A stretch of 64,000 bases of DNA from Mytilus californianus (GCF_021869535.1 NW_026262690.1:66675995-66739994); one strand, 5' to 3'. Numbered from the stretch's first letter, positions 1-11,439 are shown. Notes: generated by a model from the letters alone, not told the origin. A program made the numbers and translations.

Positions 1-119
1 CCATTGGAATGCCGACAATTTATTGAAAAAGTCTACCTCCAAATTCAACAAATATGCTGTCAATAAGAAACTCCAGCATACTGATCACATGTTCTTCTGT
101 GTAATATGTTTTACCTTTT

Positions 120-545
120 TTATATGACTGCAAAAAATTTTACGGTCGTATATTGGTATCACGTCGTCGTCGTCGTCGTCCGAAGACATTTGGTTTCCGG
201 ACAATAACTTAAGTATTAGTAAATAGAAATCTATGAAATCTAAACATAAGGTTTATAACCACAAAAGGAAGGTTGGGATTGATTTTGGGGGTTATGGTAC
301 CAACATTTTGGGAATTAGGGGCCAAAAATGGCCAAAATAAGCATTTTTCTAGTTTTATTGTCGAGCCTGCGACTTTTGTCGCAGAAAGCTCGACATAGGG
401 ATAGTGATCCGGCGGCGGCGGCGGCGGCTACGGCGGCGGCGGCGTTAGCTAACTTCTTAAAAGCTTTATATTTTAGAAGGTGGAAGGTCTGGATGCTTCA
501 TACTTTGTATATGGATGCCTCATGTTACGAAGTTTCCGTCAGTCA
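120..545 (+). repeat. Dispersed repeat with CGT and GCG triplet runs
   Basis: This stretch looks like a copy of a common bivalve interspersed repeat, not a gene. It has a (CGT)n run near 163-180, then text on 'gacaataactt', 'accacaaa' and 'gggattg' that recurs with changes at 1900-2040. A GCG-rich run at 411-444 gives an open frame with polyalanine. That 85-codon frame has no recognisable domain and runs straight into the satellite downstream, so I do not call it a gene. A short stem (gtcgagcctgcgac / gtcgcagaaagctcgac) lies at about 360-393. Confidence 0.6.
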
Positions 546-1800
546 CATGTCCAATGTCCTTGACCTCATTTTCATGGTTCAGTGACTACTTGAAAAAAAA
601 GTTAAGATTTTTTGTAATGTTAGATTCTCTCTTATTATAAGTAATAGGATAACTATATTTGGTATGTGCGTACCTTGCAAGGTCCTCATGCCCGTCAGAC
701 AGTTTTCACTTGACCTCGACCTCATTTCATGGATCAGTGAACAAGGTTAAGTTTTGGTGGTCAAGTCCATATCTCAGATACTATAAGCAATAGGTCTAGT
801 ATATTCGGTGTATGGAAGGACTGTAAGGTGTACATGTCCAACTGGCAGGTGTCATCCGACCTTGACCTCATTTTCATGGTTCAGTGGTTATAGTTAAGTT
901 TTTGTGTTTTGGTCTGTTTTTCTTATACTGTATGCCATAGGTCTACTATATTTGGTGTATGGAATGATTGTAAGGTGTACATGTCTAGCGGGCAGGTGTC
1001 ATCTGACCTTGACCTCATTTTCATGGTTCAGTGGTCAAAGTTAAGTTTTTGAGTTTTGGTCTTTTTTTCTAGTACTATATGCAATAGTTCAACTATATTT
1101 GGTATGTGCGTACCTTGCAAGTTCCTCATGCCCGTCAGACAGTTTTCACTTGACCCTGACCTCATTTCATGGATCAGTGAACAAGGTTAAGTTTTGGTGG
1201 TCAAGTCCATATCTCAGATACTATAAGCAATAGGTCTAGTATATTCGGTGTATGGAAGGATTGTAAGGTGTACATGTCCAACTGGCAGGTGTCATCTGAC
1301 CTTGACCTCATTTTCATGGTTCAGTGGTTATAGTTAAGTTTTTGTGTTTTGGTTTGTTTTTCTTATACTGTATGCCATAGGTCTACTATATTTGGTGTAT
1401 GGAATGATTGTAAGGTGTACATGTCTAGCGGGCAGGTGTCATCTGACCTTGACCTCATTTTCATGGTTCAGTGGTCAAAGTTAAGTTTTTTGAGTTTTGG
1501 TCCTTTTTTCTAATACTATATGCAATAGTTCAACTATATTTGGTGTATGGAAATATTTTATGATCTATTTGGCAGTCACACAGGTTTTATTTGACCTTGA
1601 CCTCATTTTCAAGGTTCATTGCTCAGTGTTAAGTTTTTGTGTTTTGGACTGTTTTTCTTAAACTATAAGCAATAGGTCAATTATATTTGTTGTATGGAAG
1701 AATTGGTAGCTGTACATGCCTGCCTAGCATGGTTCATCTGACCTTGACCTCATTTTCATGGTTCATTGGTCAATGTTTAGTTTACTTGGTTAATGTTAAG
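541..1800. repeat. ~145-bp tandem satellite with trimeric higher-order period
   Basis: The phrase 'gacctcattttcatggttca' or a close variant recurs near 558, 718, 863, 1006, 1154, 1300, 1447, 1597 and 1741, so the basic unit is about 145 bp and there are about nine copies. Copies three apart are more alike than neighbours: 718 with 1154 share 'catttcatggatcagtgaac', 863 with 1300 share 'tcagtggttatag', and 1006 with 1447 share 'cagtggtcaaagttaag'. This gives a higher-order period of about 437 bp. No coding potential is seen. Confidence 0.85.
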
Positions 1801-2180
1801 TTTATGTGACAGTTGTAATAAAGCTTTATATTTAGGACTATCAACATAATATCAATGATTAGTAAAGAAGGCGAGACATTTCAGCGTGTGCACTCTTGTG
1901 ACAATAACTTGTGGAACAGTGTATGGATCTCTCTGAAATTATACCACAAGTTTCCATACCACAAAGGGATTGTTAGGATTGGCTTTGGGGGGTTATGGCT
2001 CAAACCGTTTAGGAATTAGGGGCAAAAAAGTGAGAAAAATCAAGGGTGTCCTGGTTAATGGACAATTACTTAAGTACAAATTACAGTGTAAGGGAGGTAT
2101 TTCCAACACAACTTTGAATTACCTCCCTTACACTGCTTTTAAATTATGTATTAAGAAATGTTGTATTGTCTTGAGGTGAT
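1801..2180 (+). repeat. Dispersed repeat continuing the left-end family; contains a hairpin
   Basis: The text on 'accacaaagggattg', 'gggttatgg' and 'gaattaggggc' repeats the 190-330 segment, so the satellite at 541-1800 sits between two diverged pieces of the same repeat family. A perfect 16-bp inverted repeat occurs within it (2084-2099 with 2120-2135). The 69-codon open frame here is part of the repeat. Confidence 0.6.
2084..2135. repeat. 16-bp perfect stem-loop
   Basis: The sequence cagtgtaagggaggta at 2084-2099 is the exact reverse complement of 2120-2135, with a 20-base loop. It is probably a structural part of the surrounding dispersed repeat. No function is assigned. Confidence 0.85.
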
Positions 2181-2319
2181 TAGCTGTCAATTCATTTTTA
2201 GAAGTTACTATTTTAATAATTTTAAAAATGCTGATTAAGGTAAATTAATTCTAGCTATGATTATGTATGTCATTTTCTATTTTAAGACTTTTATGATGTA
2301 TTTAAATGGGTTATTATGG

Positions 2320-2760
2320 TTGCAAACTCCATTGGAAATTTGAATTGAGATTATGACCTGTCTTGAGGGAAAGAATTTTTTTTTGGAAAAAATTGGGGGA
2401 GACTAAAATGCAACAGCATAGTGTATTGCACGAAAGCAAATAATTGAATATAAATTCAAATCATATAACCAATTCTAAGTTCTTTGATTACAGTTATTCT
2501 GTGTCAGAAACCTATTATGTGTCAAATGTTGAATTACAATCCAAATTCAGACCTGTATCAAGCGCGAATATTGTGTCCATTTTTGCCCCAACTGTTCAGG
2601 GTTGGACCTCTGTGGTCGTATCCAGCTGCGCTCGGCGAAGCAATTTTTTCACTATTAACAAAATATGCCGTATGGTATCCCAAAGTAATAAGTGTATAGC
2701 GTATGCTACCATTTTTACATTGAAAAGCAGTGTGGATTATTTCTTTTAGACGATTTTTCA
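2320..2760 (+). repeat. Dispersed repeat family B, copy 1
   Basis: This copy shares long near-identical text with 61180-61545: 'ttctgtgtcagaaacctat', 'gtgtcaaat', 'caatccaaattc', 'gctgtatcaagc' or variant, 'tgttgtgtc', and a ggacctctg/agacctctg step. The 101- and 71-codon open frames in it overlap each other and match no family I know. I treat them as chance frames inside the repeat. Confidence 0.65.
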
Positions 2761-2839
2761 ATTTCACATGGGGAATGGTTGAATACAGGGTTGAAAAATC
2801 AAAAGTTTTGATAGAATTAATTTCAGAGAAATCATCCAG

Positions 2840-4030
2840 AAGTTCTTAAAGATAGTGCTAGCTTATCATCTTCCCGTAAGGTCACCATATGGAGTCTGCT
2901 TCAAACAAATACAGAATCGAAGTGAACAAGAAGAAGACAATTGGTTCCCATTAAATACGGATTTTCTGCTGAAAAAAATATGCCAACAAATTGTGAATTT
3001 TTTAGTATGAACTTTCTATTAGAATGTGCCAACAATCTGGATATGGATTTCAAATCTCAAGTTAATACGATATTCCAGGGATAGCGTTTGTATCAAATTA
3101 TCAATTTTATGCAATGAAATGTAAATGAGATTACCTATAATTAAGATCTAGATCTCTCATCCGCTGATCAAGCACTCATCAGATATATCACCTGGCGATA
3201 TGGCAAATAAGAAAGTTAATTTGATTTGCCTCCCCGTGCATAGAAGCTTAAGTTTTCCGAGAGAATTTGGATTAAAAAACATTTCTGTTGTATTATAAAT
3301 CTTTTTTAATATCTTTCTTTAAATTATTGCTTTTGATCAGTTTATAACTTCAAAGATATATCAAATTATTTATGCGCTTCACTAGCAAGTCTTATGTTAT
3401 ACGTGTCAATTTAGATTTTGCTCAATTGTTTTTGTTTCGCAAAATTTTGAATGCATGTAAATCTGATTCTGACCAATATGACAAAAGTCTGAAAAACCTC
3501 GCATGACTACATGTTTCTCGCATTATTTCTCGCCATATCCACTGGAAATATTGCCCGCTGGGTTTCTATTAAATCATTCGATAGATACATTTTAGAAACG
3601 ATGTTTGAAAATTTTACTACCTAGAGGGAATAAATATCTCCATAAACCGGCTGTTGTGAAATAATCTATTGATATTCCTTTTGATGAAACACTTGTCAAA
3701 ATTTATGAACCATACAGATTTCCATTCGCCAACCAATATGTCTGGAATTAAGTTATAGGCAGATTGGATTAATTAATACTCTTTCACCACCAGTAGCCGA
3801 TAACATACCGTGATACAAAAATGTACACCGTCTCATACTATTAGGAATGGCAACAATTCTTTGATTGTATTGTCCATTATCTTTCAAAACAATTTGATAC
3901 ATTACTTAAAATTTTCTGTTTGCAATTGTCGCAGAGAATATTAAATCGATAATGATTTTTACTGAAATTAGCAAATTATTAAAAGAATTTATGTGAGAAA
4001 CCTTTCATTCAAAATAGTAGAAAACGTAAG
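2840..4030. other. AT-rich stretch with one possible plus-oriented retroelement scrap
   Basis: The segment 2880-2960 (tcaccatatggagtctgctt ... ttggttccca) resembles the reverse complement of 7845-7915 (caatgggaacca ... ggcagacttcat). It may therefore be an inverted fragment of the same element. The text 'aatacgatattccaggg' near 3064 resembles the RT relics further on, but in the opposite sense. From 3100 to 4030 I recognise nothing. Confidence 0.35.
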
Positions 4031-4270
4031 CTCTGGAATATCGTATCAACAGGGAGATATATACTCAATATGGGGGCGCTATTGGAAATGTTACTTCTTG
4101 TAAATTGAAAGTTCACAATAGGAAAGCTGAAATTATCTCTTTTGACGTAAAGTTAAGTTCTCAGTCTATTCTTATTATCAATTCTAGGAGTTAATAAAAT
4201 AAATTAGGCAGACTTTAACTGCATATGGTGTAAGAAGTTCTAGGACAATGGACAAGCTGTTGCGCGGAAA
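4030..4270 (-). pseudogene. Reverse-transcriptase relic, copy 1
   Basis: Reading the minus strand gives RLRT, a stop, LYVKRDNFSFPIVNF and then frameshifted text. This parallels the better preserved relic at 10300-10790 (RLKTNLYDKRDDFSFPIVNF). It has a stop and frame changes and lacks the YIDD end, so it is a dead fragment. The same segment recurs at about 6640-6900 and 12290-12520. The parent is a retroelement with a YIDD-type reverse transcriptase, probably Penelope-like, which is an inference from remembered relatives. Confidence 0.6.
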
Positions 4271-4436
4271 GGGTTATAAAAAGTATAACAAAAATACTGA
4301 AATCCTAGGCAAATTAAAAAAAGGGAAGTCCATAAAAACTGACAAAATCAAAAGTTATCAATCAACGGAAGAAGTGAAAAACAACTGCCATTAAAATCAT
4401 CCTCACAAAATTTGACCGTCAATAAACACCACCAAA

Positions 4437-5155
4437 ACATAAATAAACTATAAAAATAAGAAAATATGATATGATTGCCAATGAAACAACTCTCCACAAG
4501 AGACCATATGACATAGAAGTTAAAAATTATAGGTCACCGTACGGCCTTCAACAATGAGCAAAACCCACACCACATAGTCAGCTATAAAGGCCCCGAAATG
4601 ACAAATGTAAAACAATTCAAACGAGAAAACTAACGGCCTGATTTATTTACAAAACAATGAACGAAAAACAAATATGATATACAGTAACAAACGACAAGCA
4701 CTGAATTACAGGCTCCTGGCTTGGGACAAATGTGGCGGGGTTAAACTAATTTGAAGACGCCAACCCTCTCCCAACCTGGGACAGTGGTGTAACAGTACAA
4801 CATAAGAACAAACTATAAAAATCAGTTCAAAAGGGCGTAACTCATCAGATCGATACAAAACAGAAAGACATCTACCAAAAACACAGACCGGACGTGGCAG
4901 GGTATTCATACATCCCCACAAAAAAAAAAGGACACGAAGTACAGATCCTCGCAGTTACTGACAGCTAGTTCAAAGCCAATAGCAACTAATAAAAAAATCA
5001 TTCATCTAAGACTAAAATATCAATCAGTACACATCCAACATCCAATGGATTTAGTATAAAGAAGTCATTAACAGTCAGAGAAAAACATGACCTTGTGCAT
5101 TGCCACGATACAGGTATCGACAGCTTGTAGAACCATGAGTGCATATGTATACAAA
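4437..5155 (+). repeat. Dispersed repeat family A, longest copy
   Basis: This is the longest copy of the most frequent repeat here. Diagnostic text: 'atgattgccaatgaaacaac', 'tcaccgtacggccttcaaca', 'gaaaactaacggcctgattt', 'caggctcctg' with 'cttgggac', 'aatgtggcggggttaaac' and 'cctgggacagtggtgtaaca'. Partial copies occur at 16140-16330, 29490-29700, 47490-47770 and 60395-60735 (same sense). Reverse-sense copies are at 18110-18480, 24165-24300, 48240-48340, 62110-62420 and 63430-63785. I see no long terminal repeats or coding capacity; it may be a non-autonomous element. Confidence 0.8.
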
Positions 5156-5334
5156 AATAATATTTAGTTTGATATTAGTTTACTGATAACAAAATCAATA
5201 TTAATACCAATAAAAACAATATTCAAAGATCTAATTACAGTGTTGAAAATGATTACTCCATTTTTACTTGTTATTTTGGACATACTGATTCCCAATACCT
5301 CAGAACAATTATTTTTTCCATGACAACAACAACT

Positions 5335-5720
5335 TATGAAACAGAACATTTATAATAGAAACTTGTTGTCAGGTTTGTTTATTATACCAACGTAATTAGA
5401 AAAAATCAAAACATCTTACATTATAAAACTGGCTTATTATATAGTTGGTTGATCAAATGTGAATTGAATTTATCTGTAGAAGTGTTTCTTTACAACGTAG
5501 AGTAAGTAAATATGCTCATACAATATGCCACCTGTGACAAAAGGTTATCTAAAGCCTGCATACTATGCAATTATAATGTAAGAAAAAAGAAAATATCACA
5601 TTATTTTTTTGGACCACAGTATACATGCTACCGCAAAGTATTCAAATGTATTAATGGATTATTATTTAAAATTTCATATTTTAAGATTAGTTTCGAACCT
5701 ATCAAAAATACATTTCATCA
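5335..5720 (+). repeat. Tandem-array landmark L3, copy 1
   Basis: This segment (aaacagaacat ... gtgaattgaattt ... gtagaagtgtttctttaca ... cacctgtgacaaaaggt) recurs with substitutions at 12695-13060. It is one of several landmarks showing that 4-19 kb is a diverged multi-kilobase tandem array. Both copies contain short open frames (for example 70 codons at 5512), but the frames are not preserved between copies, so they are not coding. Confidence 0.7.
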
Positions 5721-6350
5721 ATAGTTTTGGTATGGCTTTTATTGTATTTCTGTTCATCTTTTGATACTGTTGGATTTGGTGTATGATTTCCAGCACAACT
5801 GAAACAATTTGTCAAAATAAGCATACGGTACATCAAACAAGAGGGTATCACAATTTTGTATTGATTCGATATCTGTAAATGCAGAATTAGTTAAATATAA
5901 CTCGTTCTGTGGTCAAGAAGTCAACATATTACTGATGACGAATTTAAACTAGTTGCACAAGTATAAAGCAATCAAACATTTATATAAAAATAATGGCACC
6001 ATTCCTGAGGTGACTTAAAAATATTCAACACATTAACAAAGCCGGGATATCCAACCATATGTCATATTTTAAACTTTTCGCAGTGATTTTGTTGGAGAAG
6101 ACAGAATGGGATATCGTGTCTTATCTTCTTGGTGGATCTATAAGGTTTGAACATCTGAAAACCAATATTGCATCGAAATTTTCGGAGCTAACTTATATGG
6201 CAGTCAGAAGCAGCTGAAAAGTTCTATATAAATTTAAAATTCTGGAAGGTACAACAATCGCTTCCAACAATCATGTTATCCTATAACAGTTTTCGAATAA
6301 AATGTGTAAAAAACAAAATCGGGAATTATACATTACGATAGGATCAATAT
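5721..6350. other. AT-rich part of the tandem array, with landmark L1
   Basis: Landmark L1 at about 6190-6310 (ggcagtca ... gttctatataaattta ... attctggaaggtac ... agttttcga) recurs near 9680-9790, 15420-15480 and 19085-19200. I see no gene here. Confidence 0.55.
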
Positions 6351-6920
6351 AAACTACGACATGGTGAACATATCCGTGGAGTGGCTATCCGTGACACACA
6401 TATTCCATAATAACATTAACGATACCATTTTTTCTGCACCAGATGCAAATTTTGACACTTAACGCCTACTGAATGATGCTCGATGCCAAAATTTTAAAAA
6501 TCCAAACATAAGAGTTTATAAAATCACGATAGTGTCCATAAACCTTTCGTAGGGATGACATCAACTTTACCCGTAGGAATCCTTGGTTCAATAGCAGCAA
6601 CTCTCTATTAAGGACATAAGGTTTGGAAAAGCAAGTTTATTGGAATTTCGTATCAACTGGGATGTATATACTAAATATTAAGGTGCTGCTTTGAACGTTT
6701 CCCTCTTTTTAATTTACCTTGGAGTTCGGTATTTTTCTATACTTTTTTGATACATAGAAATGGAAAGTTTTCAATAGAAAAGCTAGATCATCTCTTTTGT
6801 TGTAATAGTTCTCAATCGACCCTAATTGTCAAGTTCTAGATTGAAGTCAAGATACAAGACAGACTTAACTGCATATGTGTTAAGACATACATGGACATTG
6901 TATAAGTCAGCGAGTGTGTC
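6350..6920 (-). pseudogene. Reverse-transcriptase relic, copy 2
   Basis: The segment matches the 10300-10790 relic over 'gaacatatccgt', 'ctttcgtagggatga', 'caactctctatt', 'atttcgtatcaactggga' and 'atctcttttgttgtaa'. Stops and small indels break it in every minus-strand frame. The order of landmarks is the same as in the other copies. Confidence 0.55.
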
Positions 6921-8130
6921 ATCAGCTCAGTAGTCGATGTTTTGACACTGACATGATTTATAATATATATTTATTTGAAATTCTCCGTTGATAAATTTTA
7001 AATTTTTTTTTTAGAAAGTAAGGTTCTAACCGCATTAAGCAAATCTTGTCCTTATTTGAATTTGAGAGTTCTTTGTAAGTGTCCTTTGTTTATATGACTC
7101 ATAACGTTTTCAGGTATTCATACATCCTTGTCTTTCATTTGTTTGGTTTGAGCGTTCCTGGTGAAAAGGCGCTTTGGACGCACGAGATTTATAGAATTAG
7201 TTTCATTTGCTGTAATGAAAGCTGTAAACTTTACATCATATAAACTTTGGCTTTCAAAAACTCAGCAAAAAAGGCAATATAGGCTCCAAAATTATACTTC
7301 TAGTTATTTGAAAAAAATCAATTTTACACGTAATTTGCCAAACTGATGTAGTGTCCTTACACACAACGTTATATTGCTGGGGCTTTTAAGTGCTCCACCA
7401 CACCTCTTTCACAACTATTAACATCAAATTTACCAGCAATCAAAACCGGACTTCAAAGTTATTGTGAAACTACTTTCTCTAGCTGTGGTGTAAATCAGAT
7501 GCGGATACTTCAAAATTCGAAAGATCTGTACATTTGATTAAAGCCTCCTTCATCTTGCAATAGTATAAAAACCTGTTGACTAACTACTCTTTACAAAAGT
7601 TTTCTCCATTCCAAACTTTAAGACAAATTGAAAGTATTGGTCCTACTTTGTTTCATAAAAAAGAATAGTTAACGTAGATACAATTATCTTTTTTTAGAGA
7701 GGGACAAATAACACTGTGTAAAAAAACTCTGATTTAAACAAAATATACTCTGAAACTGACATTATCAAGATGCTTGTTTTTTTATTGACAACATTTAATT
7801 ACGTTTGGAGAACAGATTTTTTTCAGCAAACGATTGGCAATGGGAACCAACTGAGCCCTTGTTCTTGCTGACTTGTTCCTTTAATTATACGAGGCAGACT
7901 TCATACAGGAACGCTTTAGAAAGAATGAAAAGAAGCTAGCATTGTCCTTTTGTCTGTTGGCATGGTTGTTTGTTTTTATAGTGATTAAGATTATAACACA
8001 ATGTTGACTGCTGTACACCAATTTTTGACATTTTTATCTATTATGTCTGTTTATTTTACTCACAAATTGTTGTCAATATAATGGAATTATATGCAACCGT
8101 CATACAAATGATAGATTTAGCTAGCTAAAA
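6921..8130. other. AT-rich array interior, no gene seen
   Basis: Short open frames (61 codons at 7161) have no recognisable product. 7780-7920 resembles, in reverse complement, the segment at 2880-2960, suggesting retroelement debris. 'atggtgaaaaggcgctttggacgcac' type text near 7160-7180 resembles 59270-59310 (cagaaacacgctatggacgcacg), so this is another dispersed repeat. Nothing else is recognised. Confidence 0.4.
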
Positions 8131-8310
8131 AACCAGGTTTAATCCACCATTTCTACATAAGGAAATGCCTGTACCAAGTCAGGAATATGACGGTTGTTTT
8201 CCCTTCGTTAGATGTGATTGAGCTTTTGATTTTGCTATTTGATAAGGGTACTCTACGTTTTGAATTTTCCTTGGAGTTCGGTATTTTTGTTATTTTACCT
8301 TTTGACTTCA
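8130..8310 (-). repeat. Dispersed repeat family C, copy 1
   Basis: Text such as 'ccaggtttaatccaccattt', 'gtaccaagtcaggaatatga', 'gttgttttcc' and 'ttggagttcggtatttttgt' recurs at 33040-33230. Shorter fragments are at 6700-6750 and 17030-17070, and a related, reversed part lies at 14980-15070. No coding capacity is visible. Confidence 0.6.
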
Positions 8311-8389
8311 CTTTCAGCTTTGAAGCTATCGAAAATCCTGATGAATAAGAAACTTACTATTCAATGTATCCAAAACGGTACAAAGTAGC

Positions 8390-9230
8390 AACCTGACTTG
8401 AATTATTTGTTTTAAAAGCTGTACTTATTGACATGGTTCGAAACTACTTTTACCGCTCTTAAATGATGCATTGATGAATTGTTTATTAAAAGAGAGAGGC
8501 GAAAGATACCAGAGGGACATTCAAACTCATTAGTCGAAAATAAACTAACAACGCCATGGATAAAAAAGAAAAAGACAAACAGACAAACAAATCACAACAT
8601 AGAAAACTAAAGACCGAGCAACACGAACCCTAACCAAAAACTGGGGGTAAGCTATTGTACATTGAGAGCGCATAAACTATTTTGTTCTGTAAATAATTGG
8701 ATACACATCATGATTATTGTTATAAGAATGTAATATCGGAACTGTACAATTTGAAATACCACCGTAAATTGGGTTTGGAATTTAAATCTTTGATTCATCA
8801 CTGTATCGTAATATGAATAAAGGTTGTTAAAATTGATTTACATAAGATCATTTAAGAATGTATTCAAGTGTGAAATGTGTAAATAAGATTTGTAATGACT
8901 TAATGTTGTAACACAGTCTCATTTAAATGACTTGTTGAAACTGGGTAAATATCGATGTCATGAATCCATTGCTGTTGTATCGAGAAACATCACAAATAAA
9001 ACTATAGTCAATTAAGACATTAATTCGATGTTAAAATAAACAATAAATATGAAAATGTATTTTTTTTCAATATCGTAAAAAATGATGTTTATTGATAACT
9101 TTGAGATTCTCTATCAATACCAGTATCAGTTTTTGTTTTGGGGGTTAGTGATAAATTTACTTCCATAAAGGGGAAAATCGCTCGATGTATGAAATGAAGA
9201 GCAAATCTAGCAAAACAACTTGAGTTAAAC
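8390..9230 (+). repeat. Tandem-array landmarks L4-L5, copy 1
   Basis: The segment from 'aaagctgtacttattgacat' (about 8418) to 'aacaataaatat' (about 9050) is repeated, diverged, at 13675-14300 and more patchily at 17595-18070. It includes 'gtattcaagtgtgaaatgtg' near 8860. A family D repeat (8490-8650) interrupts only this copy, so that insertion came after the duplication. Confidence 0.7.
8490..8650 (+). repeat. Dispersed repeat family D, copy 1
   Basis: The diagnostic text is 'agggacattcaaactcatta', 'gtcgaaaataaactaacaac', 'gccatgg' and 'gagcaacacgaaccc'. Other copies lie at 9990-10300, 11740-11960, 15930-16140 (degraded) and, reversed, 21880-22120. It is an interspersed element without coding sequence. 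Confidence 0.7.
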
Positions 9231-9234
9231 TTAA

Positions 9235-9400
9235 ACAGTTGCTCAAACAAAAACTCATCAAATATACCAGGCTTGATTGTGTACGCCAGACGCACGTTCC
9301 GTCTTCGCAAGACTCATAAGTGGCGCTCGAATCAAAATAATTGGAAGGCCAAATCAATTAGAAAGTTGAACAGCATTGAAAACCAAAGCGTATGAAAAGT
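9235..9400 (+). repeat. SINE/MITE-like dispersed repeat family E, copy 1
   Basis: The text 'aaactcatcaaatataccag', 'gtgtacgccagacgcacgtt', 'aagactcataagtggcgctc' and 'ttgaacagcattgaaaacca' marks a short interspersed repeat. Copies occur at 14488-14625, 35634-35846 and 53494-53650, with a reversed end at 39135-39170. The overlapping minus-strand open frames (73 and 66 codons) are chance frames within it. Confidence 0.75.
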
Positions 9401-9990
9401 TATGTTGATTTGTTTATCACATGTCAACAAAATGTGTCTTCTGTATGCATTCTCGCTAAAGTAAAACAAATAAAAAAAGATTGTTTGTATTGTCTTAAAT
9501 TTTTCCATGCTAAATGAAGGGGAATTGTAACAAAGGAAATAACAAATTAACCATGGCCAATGTAACGATAAAAATGTTAACGAACTTACAAATCCAACCA
9601 AATATTATCTTCCACACAGATTTTCTTGAGAAAACAGCGGAAGTGAACTTGTTTTCCCAAACCAAATGATTTCCACATACATGGCAGTCAATTTTAAGTT
9701 CTCTATAAATTTATAATTCTGGAAGGTACAATAATAATTTCCGACATAAACTTTATCCTATACAAATTTTCGAGAAAATATCTAAGAAACAAAAACATAT
9801 ATGTATATATAGATAAAAATTGACAAAAGAGGATATATCAGGGTATTCCTCGACACGACAGATGTTGTCCCAGGTGGTCAAGCTCTGAAGTTGAAGATGA
9901 ATTGAATATTCTTCTTAATTGAACTTCACTGAATAATGAGAGAAGGAAACGATTTATGTGTGCTAGGAAATATTGTGCTAACTTTGATAA
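9401..9990. other. AT-rich array interior with landmark L1
   Basis: 9590-9790 repeats landmark L1 (atccaaccaaatattatctt ... attctggaaggtac ... attttcgag), also seen at 6190-6310, 15300-15480 and 18840-19200. The minus-strand 89-codon open frame (9332-9601) has hydrophobic, AT-driven composition and no recognisable domain. Confidence 0.5.
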
Positions 9991-10300
9991 GTTGACTACA
10001 AAGAGAGGTGAAGGATACCAAAGGGACATTCAAACTCATAAGTCGAAAATAAACTGACAACGCCATGGCTAAAAAAGAAAAAAAACAAACAGACAAACAA
10101 CAGTACACAAAACAACAAAGAAAACAAAAGACTGAGCAACACGAACCCAAACCACAAACTGGGGGTGATCTCAGGTGCTCTGGAAGGGTAGGCAATTCCT
10201 GCTCCACATATGGCACCCGTCGTGTTGCTCATTTAAGTACAAACCCGGTGATATATCTAATTCGGTAGGTCACATTCAGTGGAAAGGGGGCGAAATTGTA
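9990..10300 (+). repeat. Dispersed repeat family D, best copy
   Basis: This is the longest family D copy. It runs from 'agagaggtgaaggatacca' through 'gccatggctaaaaaagaaaa' and 'gaacccaaaccacaaactgg' to 'ggcacccgtcgtgttgctca'. Several overlapping open frames of 63-96 codons on both strands come from its composition (Lys/Gln-rich one way, Phe/Leu/Cys-rich the other) and are not genes. It abuts the RT relic on its right and may be part of the same parent element. Confidence 0.7.
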
Positions 10301-10790
10301 GATACGACAATTGGAACATATCCGTCGTCATCTGTGAAACAGATATTCCTTAACGGTCAACCAACTCGTGATCCATAAAATTTACGAAGGGATGATTGCA
10401 ACTTCACCACTTGGAACTATTGATTTAGTAGCTTCCTTGTGAGCAACAACCCTCTATCAAGGAAATCATAATAGGAGACACAAGCCCTGGAATATCGTAT
10501 CAACTGGGAGATATATACTCCGTATGCAGGCGCTACTGCAATGTTGCTACATAGAAGTTCACAATTGGGAAGCTGAAGTCATCTCTTTTGTCGTAAAGGT
10601 TTGTTTTCAACCGACCCTCATTGTCTATTTCTAGATGTAAGTCAAGATAGTATGCGTACTTAACTGTATCTGTTGTATTCTTTATCTCAAGTTTGATGGG
10701 ATAGATGCGTTCAACATAATCACCAAATTGTGAATTATTTAGTGAGAGAACATCATCTATATAGCGGAATGTGAAGTTAAAGGATACTGC
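10300..10790 (-). pseudogene. Reverse-transcriptase relic with intact YIDD motif
   Basis: Minus-strand translation reads FTFRYIDDVLSLNNSQFGDY from about 10775, then ERIYPIKLEIKNTTDTVKYA and YYLDLHLEIDNEGRLKTNLY, then KRDDFSFPIVNF. YIDD (10752-10763) is the metal-binding box of the RT palm. A short deletion near 10541-10548 shifts the frame. Recognisable text then continues in another frame (APAYGVYISQLIRYSR, later YDFLDRGLLLTRKLL and SSLRKFYG), with stops. This is the C-terminal half of a retroelement polymerase, broken by a frameshift and stops. Penelope-like is my best family guess; the endonuclease is not visible here. Confidence 0.8.
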
Positions 10791-11439
10791 TTACTTCTTT
10801 TCTTTCTTTCTAAGAAGTTCCTGTATCAATTCAGCCTCATATGAATAAAAATAAAGTTGGCAAGAAGAGTAGTACAGTTGTACGATTGTTTGTTGAATGG
10901 ATATTTGGTTAATGAATAATGAAAATAAGGATATATTGTTTGAAATATGTTCTTTCATTATTTTGTTATGACTTTTTTTTCTCAAGGCATTGAGAGCAGT
11001 TGTTGTAGAGGTTGCATCCAAATCCTAATAGTTTTTGCACTACATTTCAGCATTATATATTAGAATGTCCTTTGAGCACATGACCTTAGTTACTCTTTCA
11101 TTTGGATAACTGTTTAATATTCTTGTCCGTGTGCATCAGCCACGAATAGGACTAGATAATGATTTTTTGAGCATTTGTGTATAAGTGTATTCGAAAGTGC
11201 TTAAGTATTCAGATCTGATAGCTTATTTCATAATGGAAATGATACTCTTCAGCTGCATGGTCAACTGAACATTATGGTTTACATGGTTATATTATCAAAC
11301 CATGTTTATCCATGTTTGAGCTGTCTTTCTTTTGTATTATCGATATTGTAAATGTTTAATGTTCTAATCATTGTTCTGATTTTGCCAATAATGGATCCTC
11401 TTATGGAAATAGAATTCATCTTTATCTATCTTTCTATAT
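10791..11439. other. AT-rich spacer, no gene seen
   Basis: No domain, RNA gene or known repeat was recognised. The 76-codon minus-strand frame at 10791-11021 begins at the edge of the RT relic. It is low-complexity and unlikely to be coding. Confidence 0.4.

Noticed and set aside
328-585. 85-codon frame with polyalanine
   Set aside because: The alanines come from a GCG microsatellite inside a dispersed repeat, and the frame runs into the satellite without splice or domain support.
9838-10268. Cluster of overlapping 63-96 codon frames on both strands
   Set aside because: All lie on a family D dispersed repeat; overlapping frames on both strands with biased composition are expected there.
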